From an uncultured Prevotellaceae bacterium (lineage in GTDB: Bacteria > Bacteroidota > Bacteroidia > Bacteroidales > Bacteroidaceae), in assembly GCA_900318305.1 (NCBI GenBank), contig ONKB01000025.1, positions 1 through 39,993 on the forward strand: a stretch of DNA of 39,993 nucleotides, read 5' to 3'. The notes under the pieces are model-generated. The model saw nothing but the letters and a program-made list of their open reading frames with translations. It was not told the DNA's origin and did no database searches. This document shows, piece after piece, positions 1 through 8,057 of the stretch (position 1 is its first letter; each line of letters opens with the position of its first letter). Made by a program: the position numbers and the translations under genes.

Positions 1-118
1 AAAGACCCTGGAAAAGGCCCAAAAATGGAAGCAAAATGAGCGTCCGTTTTTAAGGCTTTTTGACCCCCAAAATGCCCGGTTCTGTCCATTTTTGTACTTT
101 AAAGTACCAAAAAGGACA
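1..118 (+). repeat. Left copy of a ~118-bp structured intergenic repeat
   Basis: Positions 1-118 align without gaps to the reverse complement of 39848-39965. By hand about 107 of 118 positions match, and seven of the eleven differences fall in one 14-base block (60-73 region). Homology stops sharply after 118, at the outer base of an imperfect 36-bp hairpin (83-118, TGTCC...GGACA) centred on the perfect palindrome GTACTTTAAAGTAC (94-107). The other end runs off the window edge. Two further hairpins fit: 54-76 (GGC/GCC closing pairs) and 27-45 (GGAAGC/GCGTCC). The copy lies 3' of tilS with its hairpin end facing that gene. No open reading frame of note. Identity as a named repeat family is unknown. 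Confidence 0.85.
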
Positions 119-207
119 AAAAAATGGGAGCCTCAAAGTTTTTAGGGCAAACCCACTATGCTCAAAAGCCTATAGTCAGTCAATGCTTTGTCAGGAGTGA
201 CATTTGG

Positions 208-1539
208 TCAGCATAGTGTCATCAGCAGTATTCTTCTTGTTTCGGGTGTCACTGCAAAGCGCTGATCCACTCTCTGCCCTACAAGCCACACTATCTCACC
301 ACCGGAACAGACCACACACTGCTTCTGTTTTTCAAAGCGCGACATCTTCACGTCGGTCAGGTAATCGCTCACCAGTTTCCTGCCTTTCATACCGAAGGGC
401 TGGAACCGCTCTCCGTGTCTCACATAGCGCAGCGTCAGTATCAATGCCAGTTTATCGGCATCCACCGCCACCCGGTCAGCCTCCTTGGGGATAGCCTCCA
501 GTTCGTGGCGCTCCCTCATGGTCAGTTTGATGCAGCAGTCGCCCAGATGGGCCTCGGCGGGAGGAATGATAGCCACCTCGCGTTCCGGGTCCTCGTCAAG
601 CGACTGCACCAGGATGCTTTCCCTGTCAATCAGCAGCCGGGCCTGAGCCGACTGGAACATCGCTCCGGTATGTCCCAAACTGCGGTATATGTCGTCCACC
701 TGGGCAGAGTTGAACCCCAGGGGAAACAATATCTCGAACAACAGCAGATGGGAACTCTCACTCTCCATCAGCCGTGACACGTTGATTTTCAAGAGCAGCC
801 CCTCCGGACGCTCCACAATGCAGTCTATATCCTTGGCTATTGCATGACGGAAATAGGTCTCCAGTTCGCCAAGGTGATCTACAGTCTGCTGTATCGCCTT
901 CTCAATTGACGGATTCACCTCTCTCATCAGCGGCATGATCTGGAGCCTTATCTTGTTGCGCACCACGTCGGCCTCCATGTTAGAACTGTCATCCACGAAA
1001 TCCTGTCCCAGTTCTTCGAGATAAGCCAGGATAGCCGTCTTGGAAAAACCCAGCAACGGACGTATGATATCACCGTTACGGTATCTCATACCTATCAGCC
1101 CCTTCAGTCCAGTACCCCTCATCAGGTTCACTATCACCGTCTCAGCATTGTCGTTCTGGTGATGTCCCACCGCTATCTTATTGTAGCCGTATTCCTTCTG
1201 AAGGCGTGCAAAATAGGCATAGCGCAGTTCCCTTGCTGCCATCTCGATGCTCAGGTGTTGCGCCGCCGCATACTGGCGTGTGTCAAAATCCGTTATGTGA
1301 AGCTCAACGCCGAGTTCCTCGCACAACCGTTCCACGAAGGCCTCGTCACGCATTGACTCATCGCCTCTCAGGTGGAAGTTACAATGGGCTGCGCCGCAAT
1401 GATATCCCAGAGCCAGCAACAGGCGCAACAGCGCCACAGAATCAGCTCCGCCACTCAGGGCAACCAGTATTTTGTCGGAACCTGCAAACAGGCCCCGTTG
1501 CCCTATAACATCTGCTACTTCTTTCTCAAAAGCTTTCAT
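208..1539 (-). CDS. tilS: tRNA(Ile)-lysidine synthetase
   Basis: TilS ligates lysine to C34 of the CAU-anticodon tRNA-Ile with ATP, so that it reads AUA instead of AUG; it acts in the cytosol. The 443-residue protein has the PP-loop motif SGGADS at residues 29-34, followed by the GHHQNDNAET stretch and an NxMRGTGLKGL segment typical of the N-terminal ATPase domain, then the substrate-binding and C-terminal TilS domains (C-terminal RHGERFQPFGMKGRK motif). Length is normal for the family. The reading frame is open 14 codons further upstream, but the ATG at 1539 begins the conserved protein (MKAFEKEV) and a TAnnTTTG box lies only 7 bases upstream of it, so the longer start is unlikely. Family assignment is secure. 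Confidence 0.95.
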   Translation of the reverse strand: MKAFEKEVADVIGQRGLFAGSDKILVALSGGADSVALLRLLLALGYHCGAAHCNFHLRGDESMRDEAFVERLCEELGVELHITDFDTRQYAAAQHLSIEMAARELRYAYFARLQKEYGYNKIAVGHHQNDNAETVIVNLMRGTGLKGLIGMRYRNGDIIRPLLGFSKTAILAYLEELGQDFVDDSSNMEADVVRNKIRLQIMPLMREVNPSIEKAIQQTVDHLGELETYFRHAIAKDIDCIVERPEGLLLKINVSRLMESESSHLLLFEILFPLGFNSAQVDDIYRSLGHTGAMFQSAQARLLIDRESILVQSLDEDPEREVAIIPPAEAHLGDCCIKLTMRERHELEAIPKEADRVAVDADKLALILTLRYVRHGERFQPFGMKGRKLVSDYLTDVKMSRFEKQKQCVVCSGGEIVWLVGQRVDQRFAVTPETRRILLMTLC

Positions 1540-1546
1540 CAGGGTG

Positions 1547-1554
1547 CAAAAATA
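1547..1554 (-). promoter_or_regulatory. Bacteroidetes -7 box for tilS
   Basis: TATTTTTG on the minus strand matches TAnnTTTG. No clear TTTG was found 19-21 bases upstream. The box ends 7 bases before the tilS ATG, so transcription would start at or next to the start codon. Confidence 0.5.
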
Positions 1555-1596
1555 ACAAATTCCCGACAAGGGAAAACACAAAAAATCATTTAATCA

Positions 1597-1627
1597 CTTG
1601 TATATTTGAAAAATTTGCTTACCTTTG
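1597..1627 (+). promoter_or_regulatory. Promoter of tRNA-Cys
   Basis: CTTG (1597-1600), 19 bases, then TACCTTTG (1620-1627) fits the Bacteroidetes housekeeping promoter. The box ends 18 bases before the tRNA. A second box-like TATATTTG at 1601-1608 lies in the spacer but has a poorer position. Confidence 0.75.
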
Positions 1628-1645
1628 CAAACGCTAAGCCAAAAT

Positions 1646-1716
1646 GGTACCTTGACCGAGTGGCTAGGTAGCGGTCTGCAAAACCGTGTACGGCAGTTCG
1701 AATCTGCCAGGTACCT
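1646..1716 (+). tRNA. tRNA-Cys (anticodon GCA)
   Basis: A 71-nt cloverleaf: the 7-bp acceptor stem GGTACCT/AGGTACC is perfect, the anticodon loop CTGCAAA gives GCA, and the T-arm GGCAG-TTCGAAT-CTGCC is intact. The discriminator is U, as expected for Cys; CCA is not encoded, so the CCA-adding enzyme is needed. It stands alone between its own promoter and a strong terminator. Confidence 0.97.
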
Positions 1717-1720
1717 CACA

Positions 1721-1758
1721 AAAAAGACAGAACACATTCACAGGTGTTCTGTCTTTTT
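1721..1758. terminator. Rho-independent terminator, bidirectional
   Basis: A perfect 15-bp stem (1721-1735 with 1744-1758) and an 8-base loop, A5 on one side and T5 on the other. It ends the tRNA-Cys transcript and also suits the converging lipoprotein gene ending at 1782. Confidence 0.92.
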
Positions 1759-1781
1759 ATGTGTTCCCGAAGACAAACACA

Positions 1782-2180
1782 TCAGTGACTTTTCTTATTC
1801 TGGATGTCGTGCTGGAGTTTGCGTTCAAAGAAACGCACCTTCTGGACAGCTTCATCGTGGTAGAAATCAAGGGTATCCTTGGCAATCTTGTCAGGGTTGA
1901 CAATACGGCTCATCTCCTCCTCCATAGCCTGCAGCTCTGCTTTTGACTGGGCAATGTTGATGGAGTCCAGCAGTATGATGCCAGCCTCACGGGCATTGAG
2001 TGCCCGGGGAAACTTTGCCCGCATGGAGTCGATACAGGCTTTCGCCATGTCATAATCGCCGGCAAGGAAACTGGCACGCGACATATCGAGAAAACGGTTT
2101 GCCTCTTCTTCAGGATTGCTCTTTGAGCCACACGCCGCAAACAGGACGGCACATAAGAGTAATAATACAGTTCTTTTCAT
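1782..2180 (-). CDS. Small lipoprotein with predicted helical-repeat region, unknown function
   Basis: A 132-residue protein beginning with a short lipoprotein signal (MKRTVLLLLCAVLFAACGS; lipid Cys at about residue 16). The rest is helical and charged, with a TPR-like segment (FLAGDYDMAKACIDSMRAKFP) followed by an amphipathic helix and a coiled-coil-like C-terminus, so a periplasmic-facing scaffold or outer-membrane assembly partner is possible but not shown. The frame is open to 2318, but those extra codons have no signal peptide, and a TAnnTTTG box sits 24 bases upstream of the ATG at 2180. It diverges from the CCA-adding enzyme. Specific function not recognised. Confidence 0.85.
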   Translation of the reverse strand: MKRTVLLLLCAVLFAACGSKSNPEEEANRFLDMSRASFLAGDYDMAKACIDSMRAKFPRALNAREAGIILLDSINIAQSKAELQAMEEEMSRIVNPDKIAKDTLDFYHDEAVQKVRFFERKLQHDIQNKKSH

Positions 2181-2204
2181 GAGTTGATTATTTGTTACTG
2201 TTGC

Positions 2205-2212
2205 CAAAAGTA
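2205..2212 (-). promoter_or_regulatory. -7 box of the small lipoprotein gene
   Basis: TACTTTTG on the minus strand, 24 bases before the ATG at 2180, supports that start over the upstream codons. No good -33 element was identified. Confidence 0.6.
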
Positions 2213-2234
2213 CAACTATTAGGCCGAACTTTAG

Positions 2235-2242
2235 TAATTTTG
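2235..2242 (+). promoter_or_regulatory. -7 box of the CCA-adding enzyme gene
   Basis: TAATTTTG on the plus strand, 29 bases before the ATG at 2272, placed back to back with the divergent box at 2205-2212. No good -33 element was seen. Confidence 0.6.
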
Positions 2243-2271
2243 CACCAAGAAAAGATGAATTCACGTCCAAA

Positions 2272-3708
2272 ATGACTCTCCTCAGCCAAGACGATATCAT
2301 ACGCCACCTTGACAGCAAGCTGTTTCACCTACTGAGCCAGACTGCCGACGAGCTGGGCCTGCCCTGCTATGTCATCGGCGGCTATGTGAGAGATCTGTTT
2401 CTGCAACGCCCCAACAAGGATATTGACGTGGTGGTCGTGGGAAACGGGATAGCCATGGCTGAAAGCTTTGCGAGACACTTGGGAAAAGGTGCCCGCCTGT
2501 CGGTATTCAAGAACTTCGGCACGGCACAGGTGAAATACAAGGGAACAGAGATAGAGTTTGTAGGAGCGCGCAAGGAAAGCTACAGCCACGACTCACGGAA
2601 GCCGGTGGTGGAAAACGGCACCCTGCAGGAAGACCTGGAGCGAAGGGACTTTACCATCAACGCCCTGGGCATCTGTCTCAACAGCCAGCACTTCGGCGAA
2701 CTTATTGACGCCTTTGACGGCATAGCCGACATGGAGGACCACCTCATACGCACACCACTGTCAGCAGAGATTACCTTCAGCGACGACCCCCTGCGCATGA
2801 TGCGCTGCATACGGTTTGCCACACAGCTGCATTTTGACATTGACGAAGAGGCTTTTGATGCCATCGTGAAGGATAAGGAGCGCATCAGGATTATCAGCTA
2901 TGAGCGCATCAGCGAGGAACTGAACAAAATTATCATGGCAGACTCCCCCTCAAGAGGATTCATCGAGTTGGAGCGTACCGGGCTGCTGGAGATTATCCTC
3001 CCCGAACTCTATGCCCTCCAAGGCAGGGAGACACGCAACGGAGTCAGCCACAAAGACATCTTCTACCACACCCTCGAGGTACTTGACAACGTGAGCCGGC
3101 TTTCCGACAACCTGTGGCTGCGCTGGGCTGCCCTGCTCCACGACATAGGGAAACCCCGCAGCAAGGCCTGGAGCCAGACTGCCGGATGGACCTTCCATAA
3201 CCACAACTACCTGGGGCAGCGCATGGTTCCCAACATTTTCAGACGGCTGAAACTGCCGTTGAACGAGAAGATGAAATATGTGCAGAAACTCGTGGACCTT
3301 CACATGCGCCCCATCAGCATCTCAGATGAGATTGTAACCGACAGTGCCGTGAGACGCCTGCTGTTTGAGGCGGGCAATGACATTGACGACCTGATGACAC
3401 TCTGCGAGGCAGACATCACAAGCAAGAACGAGGCAAAGAAAAAACTCTTCCTGCACAATTTTGAGATAGTGCGCCGCAAACTGAAGGATATCGAGGAAAA
3501 GGATCGTATCCGTAATTTCCAGCCGCCTGTCGATGGCGAGGAAATCATGAGGGTGTTCCATCTGGAACCCTGCCAGACAATAGGCTCGTTGAAATCGGCC
3601 ATCAAAGACGCCATTCTTGACGGAATGATTCCCAATGAACACGATGCCGCCTACGAGTTTATGCTGAAAAAAGCAGCAAAAATGGGGCTGCTTCCTTATG
3701 AAAAATAA
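2272..3708 (+). CDS. CCA tRNA nucleotidyltransferase-type enzyme with HD domain
   Basis: Class II polynucleotide polymerase that adds or repairs the 3' CCA of tRNAs in the cytosol. In this 478-residue protein the N-terminal head shows GGYVRDLFLQ and the DIDVVV metal-binding pair (about residues 38-57), the RRDFTINAL motif near 125, and the neck region with DPLRMMRCIRFA near 170; an HD phosphohydrolase domain follows (LLHDIGKP near 290, with HNHNYLG after it). Neither tRNA gene in this window encodes CCA, consistent with need for it. The HD domain is common in bacterial CCA/polyA polymerase relatives; distinguishing a CCA-adding enzyme from an A-adding or polyA enzyme by eye is not possible, but Bacteroidetes normally carry this form as their CCA enzyme. 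Confidence 0.9.
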   Translation: MTLLSQDDIIRHLDSKLFHLLSQTADELGLPCYVIGGYVRDLFLQRPNKDIDVVVVGNGIAMAESFARHLGKGARLSVFKNFGTAQVKYKGTEIEFVGARKESYSHDSRKPVVENGTLQEDLERRDFTINALGICLNSQHFGELIDAFDGIADMEDHLIRTPLSAEITFSDDPLRMMRCIRFATQLHFDIDEEAFDAIVKDKERIRIISYERISEELNKIIMADSPSRGFIELERTGLLEIILPELYALQGRETRNGVSHKDIFYHTLEVLDNVSRLSDNLWLRWAALLHDIGKPRSKAWSQTAGWTFHNHNYLGQRMVPNIFRRLKLPLNEKMKYVQKLVDLHMRPISISDEIVTDSAVRRLLFEAGNDIDDLMTLCEADITSKNEAKKKLFLHNFEIVRRKLKDIEEKDRIRNFQPPVDGEEIMRVFHLEPCQTIGSLKSAIKDAILDGMIPNEHDAAYEFMLKKAAKMGLLPYEK

Positions 3709-3716
3709 TCAAGCCT

Positions 3717-4952
3717 CTATTTTTTTACCACGACTTTCCTTGCCGTGCCGTCTTTGTAGCGGATGATGTTCAGGCCCTTCTGAGACTTGGCCCAGCGCCT
3801 GCCGTCTAGCGAGAAGACACCTTCTGGCTGGGATGTCTTCACCTTCGTTGGTTTTATGGCAGACAGGTCACGTGCCGTTATACAACTTCTGTCAAACCGG
3901 TCCCAGGGATAAGTCGTGGCATACTCCTCCACACAACCCATGGGAACAATGAGTTTCCTTCCCTTGATAACACGGGTGCATTTCTTCTCTTTATTATCAT
4001 ACCCGTAGTCACCAAAGGTTTTTTCTGACAGACAATATGGCGGGACTTCTTTGTTGACATACAACCTTCTGATACCAACAAGAACATATTCTCCGATATC
4101 CCTGATAGTTGCCGGTATCTCCAATTCATCCCATGCATAATAAAGGTAATGACTCCCGAACGCTTTATTACGTATAAACTCCAAGCCATAGGGCAGTTTG
4201 GGAGCTTCCAACCATTTACACCCCTCGAAAGCGTTTTCTCCGATAGATTTCAATCCTGAGCCGAACTCTACTGTATGCAGGCCTGCGCAGTCAAGAAAAG
4301 CCTCCTTCTCTATCTCGGTAACCGAGGAACAGAATTTGACATAGTTTAAGGTGGAACAACGGTAAAAGCAGTGCTGAGGTATCCGGGTCAGGTGTGTATT
4401 GCCTTCCTCAAATACAACAGACTGTAAGGCTGTATCCGTAAACGAATATTCGGATAGTGTCTGTGTTGATTTGGGTATTGTCAGTTCCCTCAGCCCTGTA
4501 TCCCGAAAAACAAACTGACCTATATGATGAAACCATCTGTTGTCTTCCGGCCAGACAAGTTTCGTCATGTAACTGCCGGCAAAGCCATAGTCGTCTATAT
4601 ACGACAGCCCATATGGCAGGATGACAGTATCAAACTCACAGGCAGCATTAGATGTCTCTGGATGTAAGTGGTTATAGTGGAAAGCATGTTTGCCGATTCC
4701 AACGACGGTCATCATGGTATCTGGGTCACCGTTGTCCCAGTTGCCTCTATTGAGTACTACTTGCTCTGGTATTCTGAGTATGTCACATCTGTATTCTGCG
4801 CCCTTACATAAAGCCACTTCACAGCTTAACTCTTCTTCATCCACCACGTTATAGTACAGCATGACGCTGTCCTCGTTGGGGACACAGAAGTCCCATGCCC
4901 ACACCGACGGGATGTACAGAAGAAAAGACAAGATGACAATCAGCAGCCTCAT
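3717..4952 (-). CDS. Secreted BspA-like leucine-rich repeat protein
   Basis: A 411-residue exported protein with signal peptide (MRLLIVILSFLLYIPSVWA) and, from about residue 85 to 300, repeats of the LRR_5/BspA type: short IxxIGxxAFxxCxxLxxVxF units such as SVTEIEKEAFLDC and GLKSIGENAFEGC. Such proteins are usually surface-exposed and mediate binding to host or bacterial partners; no enzyme motif is seen. The C-terminal ~35 residues (FSLDGRRWAKSQKGLNII, then a lysine-rich end) match a tail found on many Prevotella exported proteins, possibly a sorting or anchoring signal (inference). The frame can start three codons upstream at a TTG, but the ATG at 4952 gives the better signal peptide. It has its own promoter and converges on the upstream gene with an 8-bp gap. 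Confidence 0.88.
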   Translation of the reverse strand: MRLLIVILSFLLYIPSVWAWDFCVPNEDSVMLYYNVVDEEELSCEVALCKGAEYRCDILRIPEQVVLNRGNWDNGDPDTMMTVVGIGKHAFHYNHLHPETSNAACEFDTVILPYGLSYIDDYGFAGSYMTKLVWPEDNRWFHHIGQFVFRDTGLRELTIPKSTQTLSEYSFTDTALQSVVFEEGNTHLTRIPQHCFYRCSTLNYVKFCSSVTEIEKEAFLDCAGLHTVEFGSGLKSIGENAFEGCKWLEAPKLPYGLEFIRNKAFGSHYLYYAWDELEIPATIRDIGEYVLVGIRRLYVNKEVPPYCLSEKTFGDYGYDNKEKKCTRVIKGRKLIVPMGCVEEYATTYPWDRFDRSCITARDLSAIKPTKVKTSQPEGVFSLDGRRWAKSQKGLNIIRYKDGTARKVVVKK

Positions 4953-4981
4953 GATTATCAATATTTATACGATATTTGTCA

Positions 4982-5012
4982 CAAAATTATAGATAATTCA
5001 CAAAAAAACAAA
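4982..5012 (-). promoter_or_regulatory. Consensus Bacteroidetes promoter of the LRR protein
   Basis: TTTG (5009-5012), exactly 19 bases, TAATTTTG (4982-4989), all on the minus strand; the box ends 29 bases before the ATG at 4952. A textbook match to TTTG-N19-TAnnTTTG. Confidence 0.85.
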
Positions 5013-5103
5013 TTATTCGCCTGATATTTTTCATTAATATTGGTCTATTGGGGTCAGGAAAAAATAATAAAAAACAGAATCGCCAGCGGAGACACACTTC
5101 TCA

Positions 5104-5142
5104 GTCACTATGTGACAACAGCCTCGCTCTGAGGAGAGGCTG
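5104..5142 (-). terminator. Possible terminator hairpins after the NamZ operon
   Basis: Just past the last gene's stop (5149), a 7-bp stem CAGCCTC/GAGGCTG (5119-5125 with 5136-5142) is followed by a second hairpin GTCAC/GTGAC (5104-5108 with 5112-5116). A T-rich stretch on the minus strand follows only ~25 bases later, so this is not a classical intrinsic terminator. Confidence 0.4.
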
Positions 5143-5148
5143 CAATAC

Positions 5149-5334
5149 TTAAATGAGCAACAGTATAACTGTCAGGACAGAGCAGATGATGACTGCGAGG
5201 GTGAGCAGAATCCACATCATGCGGAACACTTTGTACACACCGGCCTTGCGAATGGATATGAACAAGGGGACAAATGCCAGCAGGGCATAGCACACTATGG
5301 CCACAAGATAGAACAGGGCAAGAAACTGCTTCAT
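5149..5334 (-). CDS. Small two-helix membrane protein, unknown function
   Basis: A 61-residue protein with two predicted membrane helices (about residues 4-24 and 38-60) separated by a short basic loop (SIRKAGVYKVFR). Its ATG overlaps the stop codon of the symporter gene by four bases (ATGA at 5331-5334), so translation is probably coupled and the two products may work together, for example as a small accessory subunit of the symporter (inference). The longer upstream reading frame would lie inside the symporter gene and lacks support. Family not recognised. Confidence 0.75.
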   Translation of the reverse strand: MKQFLALFYLVAIVCYALLAFVPLFISIRKAGVYKVFRMMWILLTLAVIICSVLTVILLLI

Positions 5335-6791
5335 GCCTTCCCTTGTTTTCTGACCAGCAGAGTCAGTCCTACGAATGTGAACAGGGCATTCAATATCAGC
5401 AGTTCGTAGCTGAAACGGTATCCGTTGAACCACTCCACTGAGTTCTTGTCAAGAATGAAACACAATACGGGTGCCACAATGGCCACCCAGGGTATGTATT
5501 TATCCCTGACCTGCCAAGGAGTGAGTATGCCGAAGGCAAACATGCCCAATATAGGACCGTAGGTATAGCTTGCAAGGATATAGACAGCATCAATGACACT
5601 GGTATTGTTCAGGAGGTTGAACACATAGATAACCAAGGCCATGAGCAGTGCCATGCCGGCATGGACATAGCGACGAGTACGGGCTGTGGCCTGTTCATTG
5701 CTGCGGTCGGCATTGAGGATATCGACAGTGAACGAAGTCGTGAGTGCTGTCAGGGCAGAGCCTGCAGCACCGAAGGCTGCGGCGACAAGACCTATGAGGA
5801 ACAGTATGCCAACAACAAGAGGCAAATATCCTCCCGTGGCCACCTTGGTAAATATCTCATCGCCCTTGCACTGGGTCAGCTCAGGACCCACATGGGCAGC
5901 AAAGATATACAGCAGGACACCGAGCATAAGGAAGAGAGATATAACGACAAACTGCATGAATATGCTGACTATCATGTTTTTGCGGCTCTCGCTGGAGTTC
6001 TTGCAACTAAGGTTGCGCTGCATAAGGTCCTGGTCAAGTCCCGTGGTGGCAATAATGGTAAACACGCCGGCAAAGAACTGCTTGGGGAAGAAACGGCGGT
6101 CATTGACGTCGTCAAAGAAGAACACCTGCGACATATCGTTGCCGAAGATGGCCTGACACACCCCACCGAGACTAAAGCCGAGCTGCCGGGAGATGAACCA
6201 GATGCACAGCACCACCGAGAGCACAAGACACATGGTCTTGAACAAGTCGGTCCATATCACAGTCTTCACACCACCCCTGTAAGTATAGAGCCACACCACA
6301 AGCATAGTGACCAGGGCATTGAACAAGAAAGGTATGCCCAGCGGGGCAAATATCAGTATCTGCAATGTGAGGCATACCAGAAACACCCTCACGGCTGCCC
6401 CAAGCATCTTGGATACAAAGAAAAACCATGCACCGGTATGGTAACTGCCCATGCCGAAACGGCTCTTGAGATACTCATAGACACTGACCAGTTTCATGCG
6501 GTAATACAACGGCACGAGGACAAAGGCGATGATAAACTGCCCGACGATGAATCCCATCACCATCTGGAGATAGGCAAAGTGGCTTGCCTGCACCATTCCC
6601 GGCACCGACACGAAAGTGACTCCCGATATGGTGGAGCCTATCGTTGCAATAGAGACGACAATCCACGACGACTGACGGCCACCGACAAAAAAGCCGGCAT
6701 TGTCGGCCTTGCGGCTTGTAACATACGAAATGGCAAACAGGGTGGCGAGATAAAGCAGAACCGTAATTCCGGCAATAACAGGGGTAATCAT
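5331..6791 (-). CDS. Sodium:solute symporter (SSS family), candidate amino-sugar importer
   Basis: A 486-residue inner-membrane protein with about 13 hydrophobic segments and the marks of the SSS family: N-terminal FFVGGRQSSW, SGVTFVSVPGM in the first core repeat, GGVKTVIWTD near residue 190, and GLDQDLMQRNLS near 275. The family couples Na+ influx to uptake of sugars, amino acids or similar solutes; substrate cannot be read from sequence. It sits 54 bp after a NamZ-type muramidase gene whose product releases MurNAc, and the neighbouring operon carries MurQ, so import of MurNAc or a related amino sugar is the best guess. It shares a four-base stop/start overlap with the small membrane protein downstream. 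Confidence 0.93.
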   Translation of the reverse strand: MITPVIAGITVLLYLATLFAISYVTSRKADNAGFFVGGRQSSWIVVSIATIGSTISGVTFVSVPGMVQASHFAYLQMVMGFIVGQFIIAFVLVPLYYRMKLVSVYEYLKSRFGMGSYHTGAWFFFVSKMLGAAVRVFLVCLTLQILIFAPLGIPFLFNALVTMLVVWLYTYRGGVKTVIWTDLFKTMCLVLSVVLCIWFISRQLGFSLGGVCQAIFGNDMSQVFFFDDVNDRRFFPKQFFAGVFTIIATTGLDQDLMQRNLSCKNSSESRKNMIVSIFMQFVVISLFLMLGVLLYIFAAHVGPELTQCKGDEIFTKVATGGYLPLVVGILFLIGLVAAAFGAAGSALTALTTSFTVDILNADRSNEQATARTRRYVHAGMALLMALVIYVFNLLNNTSVIDAVYILASYTYGPILGMFAFGILTPWQVRDKYIPWVAIVAPVLCFILDKNSVEWFNGYRFSYELLILNALFTFVGLTLLVRKQGKA

Positions 6792-6845
6792 ATTTTCTTG
6801 AATTTTACAGATGACAGATAATAGTTAAACACCTCAGGGGACCAA

Positions 6846-8009
6846 TTATTCCTTATACAGCAGGTAAGGCTTGCGTTGCTTCTTGAACCGGACCACATCT
6901 TGTTTCCAGGTGGCCTTGATCTCACGGGCTGACTTGCCAGCCATAATCATGGGACGGACATAATCCACACCGATGAGCAACTCAAAGAAACGCGTAAAGA
7001 ACTTCTCACCCATACCCACTGCTTGATAGGCATCAATGAGATAAGCCAGGTTCACACCCTCACGCCATATCTTCTTGTCAGAGAGCTGTCGGAGGTCAAC
7101 ACCATAGCATGTCTGGTCTTTCAGCACAGGCTCCTTGGCACCCGGCACGCTGCGCGGCGTAAAGGCAAAGGGGTAGCCTTTCATGGCAGGATGGCCATAC
7201 ATCTGAAAAGGTCCATCAGTGCCACGTCCCAGACTGGCCACAGTACCCTCAAAAAAGCATATGGAAGGATAAAGATATATTGACTTCATATTGGGCAGGT
7301 TGGGCGAAGGGGCTATCGGTAAGTCATAGCGTGAGCGGTGGGTGTAGTTGGCACAAGGTATCACCTTGAGATGGCACGTCATGCCGTCGTCGAGCCATTT
7401 CTCACCGTTTATCATCAGGGCAAGCTCTCCCAGTGTCATGCCGTGGACAACGGGTATGGGCAGACCGCCTACCCCGCTTTTGAATTTCATGTCCAGTATG
7501 GGACCGTCCACATAGAAGCCGTTGGGATTCGGGCGGTCAAGGACCATGACCTGCCTGCCCTCCTTCGCACAGGCATTCATAATTTTCAGCATCGTGACAT
7601 AATAGGTATAGAAACGCAACCCCACATCCTGAATATCCACCACTACAACATCATAGGCACGTACCAGCTCCGTGAGCGGTGTCTTGTTGGAACTGCCATA
7701 CAGCGAGATAATGGCAATGCCCGTCTTCTCGTCAACCTCATTATTGACATGCTCGCCGGCATCAGCCTTGATGCGGAAACCATGCTCAGGGGCAAAGATA
7801 GCCTTCACGTCAATGTTCTTCTCTACAAGGAAGTCAACAATGTGTTTGTCGCCGGCCATGCCGGTAGAATTGGAATAGACACACACTTTCTTCCCCTGCA
7901 ACAGCGGAAGATACAACTCCGGACGCATGTCGCCGGTAAGGATTTCAGAAGCGCACATCAGCGTACACCCGGCAAGACAGCCTGCCAATAGACAAATAAA
8001 CTTTTTCAT
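6846..8009 (-). CDS. namZ: NamZ-type exo-beta-N-acetylmuramidase (DUF1343)
   Basis: A 387-residue exported protein of the DUF1343 family (now GH171), whose Bacillus member NamZ removes MurNAc from the non-reducing ends of peptidoglycan fragments. Visible family marks are VYSNSTGMAG, IFAPEHGFR (about residue 70), DIQDVGLRFYTY, MVLDRPNPNG (about 160) and a conserved GRGTDGPFQMYGHP stretch. The signal MKKFICLLAGCLAGCTL carries two LAGC lipoboxes (Cys 11 and Cys 15), so it may be a lipoprotein rather than freely periplasmic. The ATG at 8009 is chosen over the 18 extra upstream codons because the signal peptide starts there and a consensus promoter lies within those codons. It is the first gene of a three-gene operon with the SSS symporter. 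Confidence 0.92.
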   Translation of the reverse strand: MKKFICLLAGCLAGCTLMCASEILTGDMRPELYLPLLQGKKVCVYSNSTGMAGDKHIVDFLVEKNIDVKAIFAPEHGFRIKADAGEHVNNEVDEKTGIAIISLYGSSNKTPLTELVRAYDVVVVDIQDVGLRFYTYYVTMLKIMNACAKEGRQVMVLDRPNPNGFYVDGPILDMKFKSGVGGLPIPVVHGMTLGELALMINGEKWLDDGMTCHLKVIPCANYTHRSRYDLPIAPSPNLPNMKSIYLYPSICFFEGTVASLGRGTDGPFQMYGHPAMKGYPFAFTPRSVPGAKEPVLKDQTCYGVDLRQLSDKKIWREGVNLAYLIDAYQAVGMGEKFFTRFFELLIGVDYVRPMIMAGKSAREIKATWKQDVVRFKKQRKPYLLYKE

Positions 8010-8026
8010 TCTGGTTATTCTTTCTG

Positions 8027-8057
8027 CAAAGGTAAAAAACAAATGTTGATATTCAAC
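8027..8057 (-). promoter_or_regulatory. Promoter of the namZ-symporter operon
   Basis: GTTG (8054-8057), 19 bases, TACCTTTG (8027-8034) on the minus strand. The box ends 17 bases before the ATG, giving a short leader of about 10 nt, and it rules against the upstream start codon. Confidence 0.8.

Noticed and set aside
204-494. Plus-strand open frame opposite tilS
   Set aside because: It is an antisense shadow of a well-supported gene, with no motif, promoter or start support.
1540-1581. Longer N-terminus for tilS
   Set aside because: The extra 14 codons precede the conserved start and contain the probable promoter box.
1601-1608. TATATTTG as the -7 box of tRNA-Cys
   Set aside because: It matches the motif but lacks a properly spaced upstream element; TACCTTTG at 1620 has one and lies closer to the tRNA.
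5661-6821. A 386-codon plus-strand open frame opposite the SSS symporter
   Set aside because: Long but composition-driven: the opposite strand encodes a full membrane transporter with family motifs, while this frame is rich in His, Glu and Lys and has no recognisable domain.
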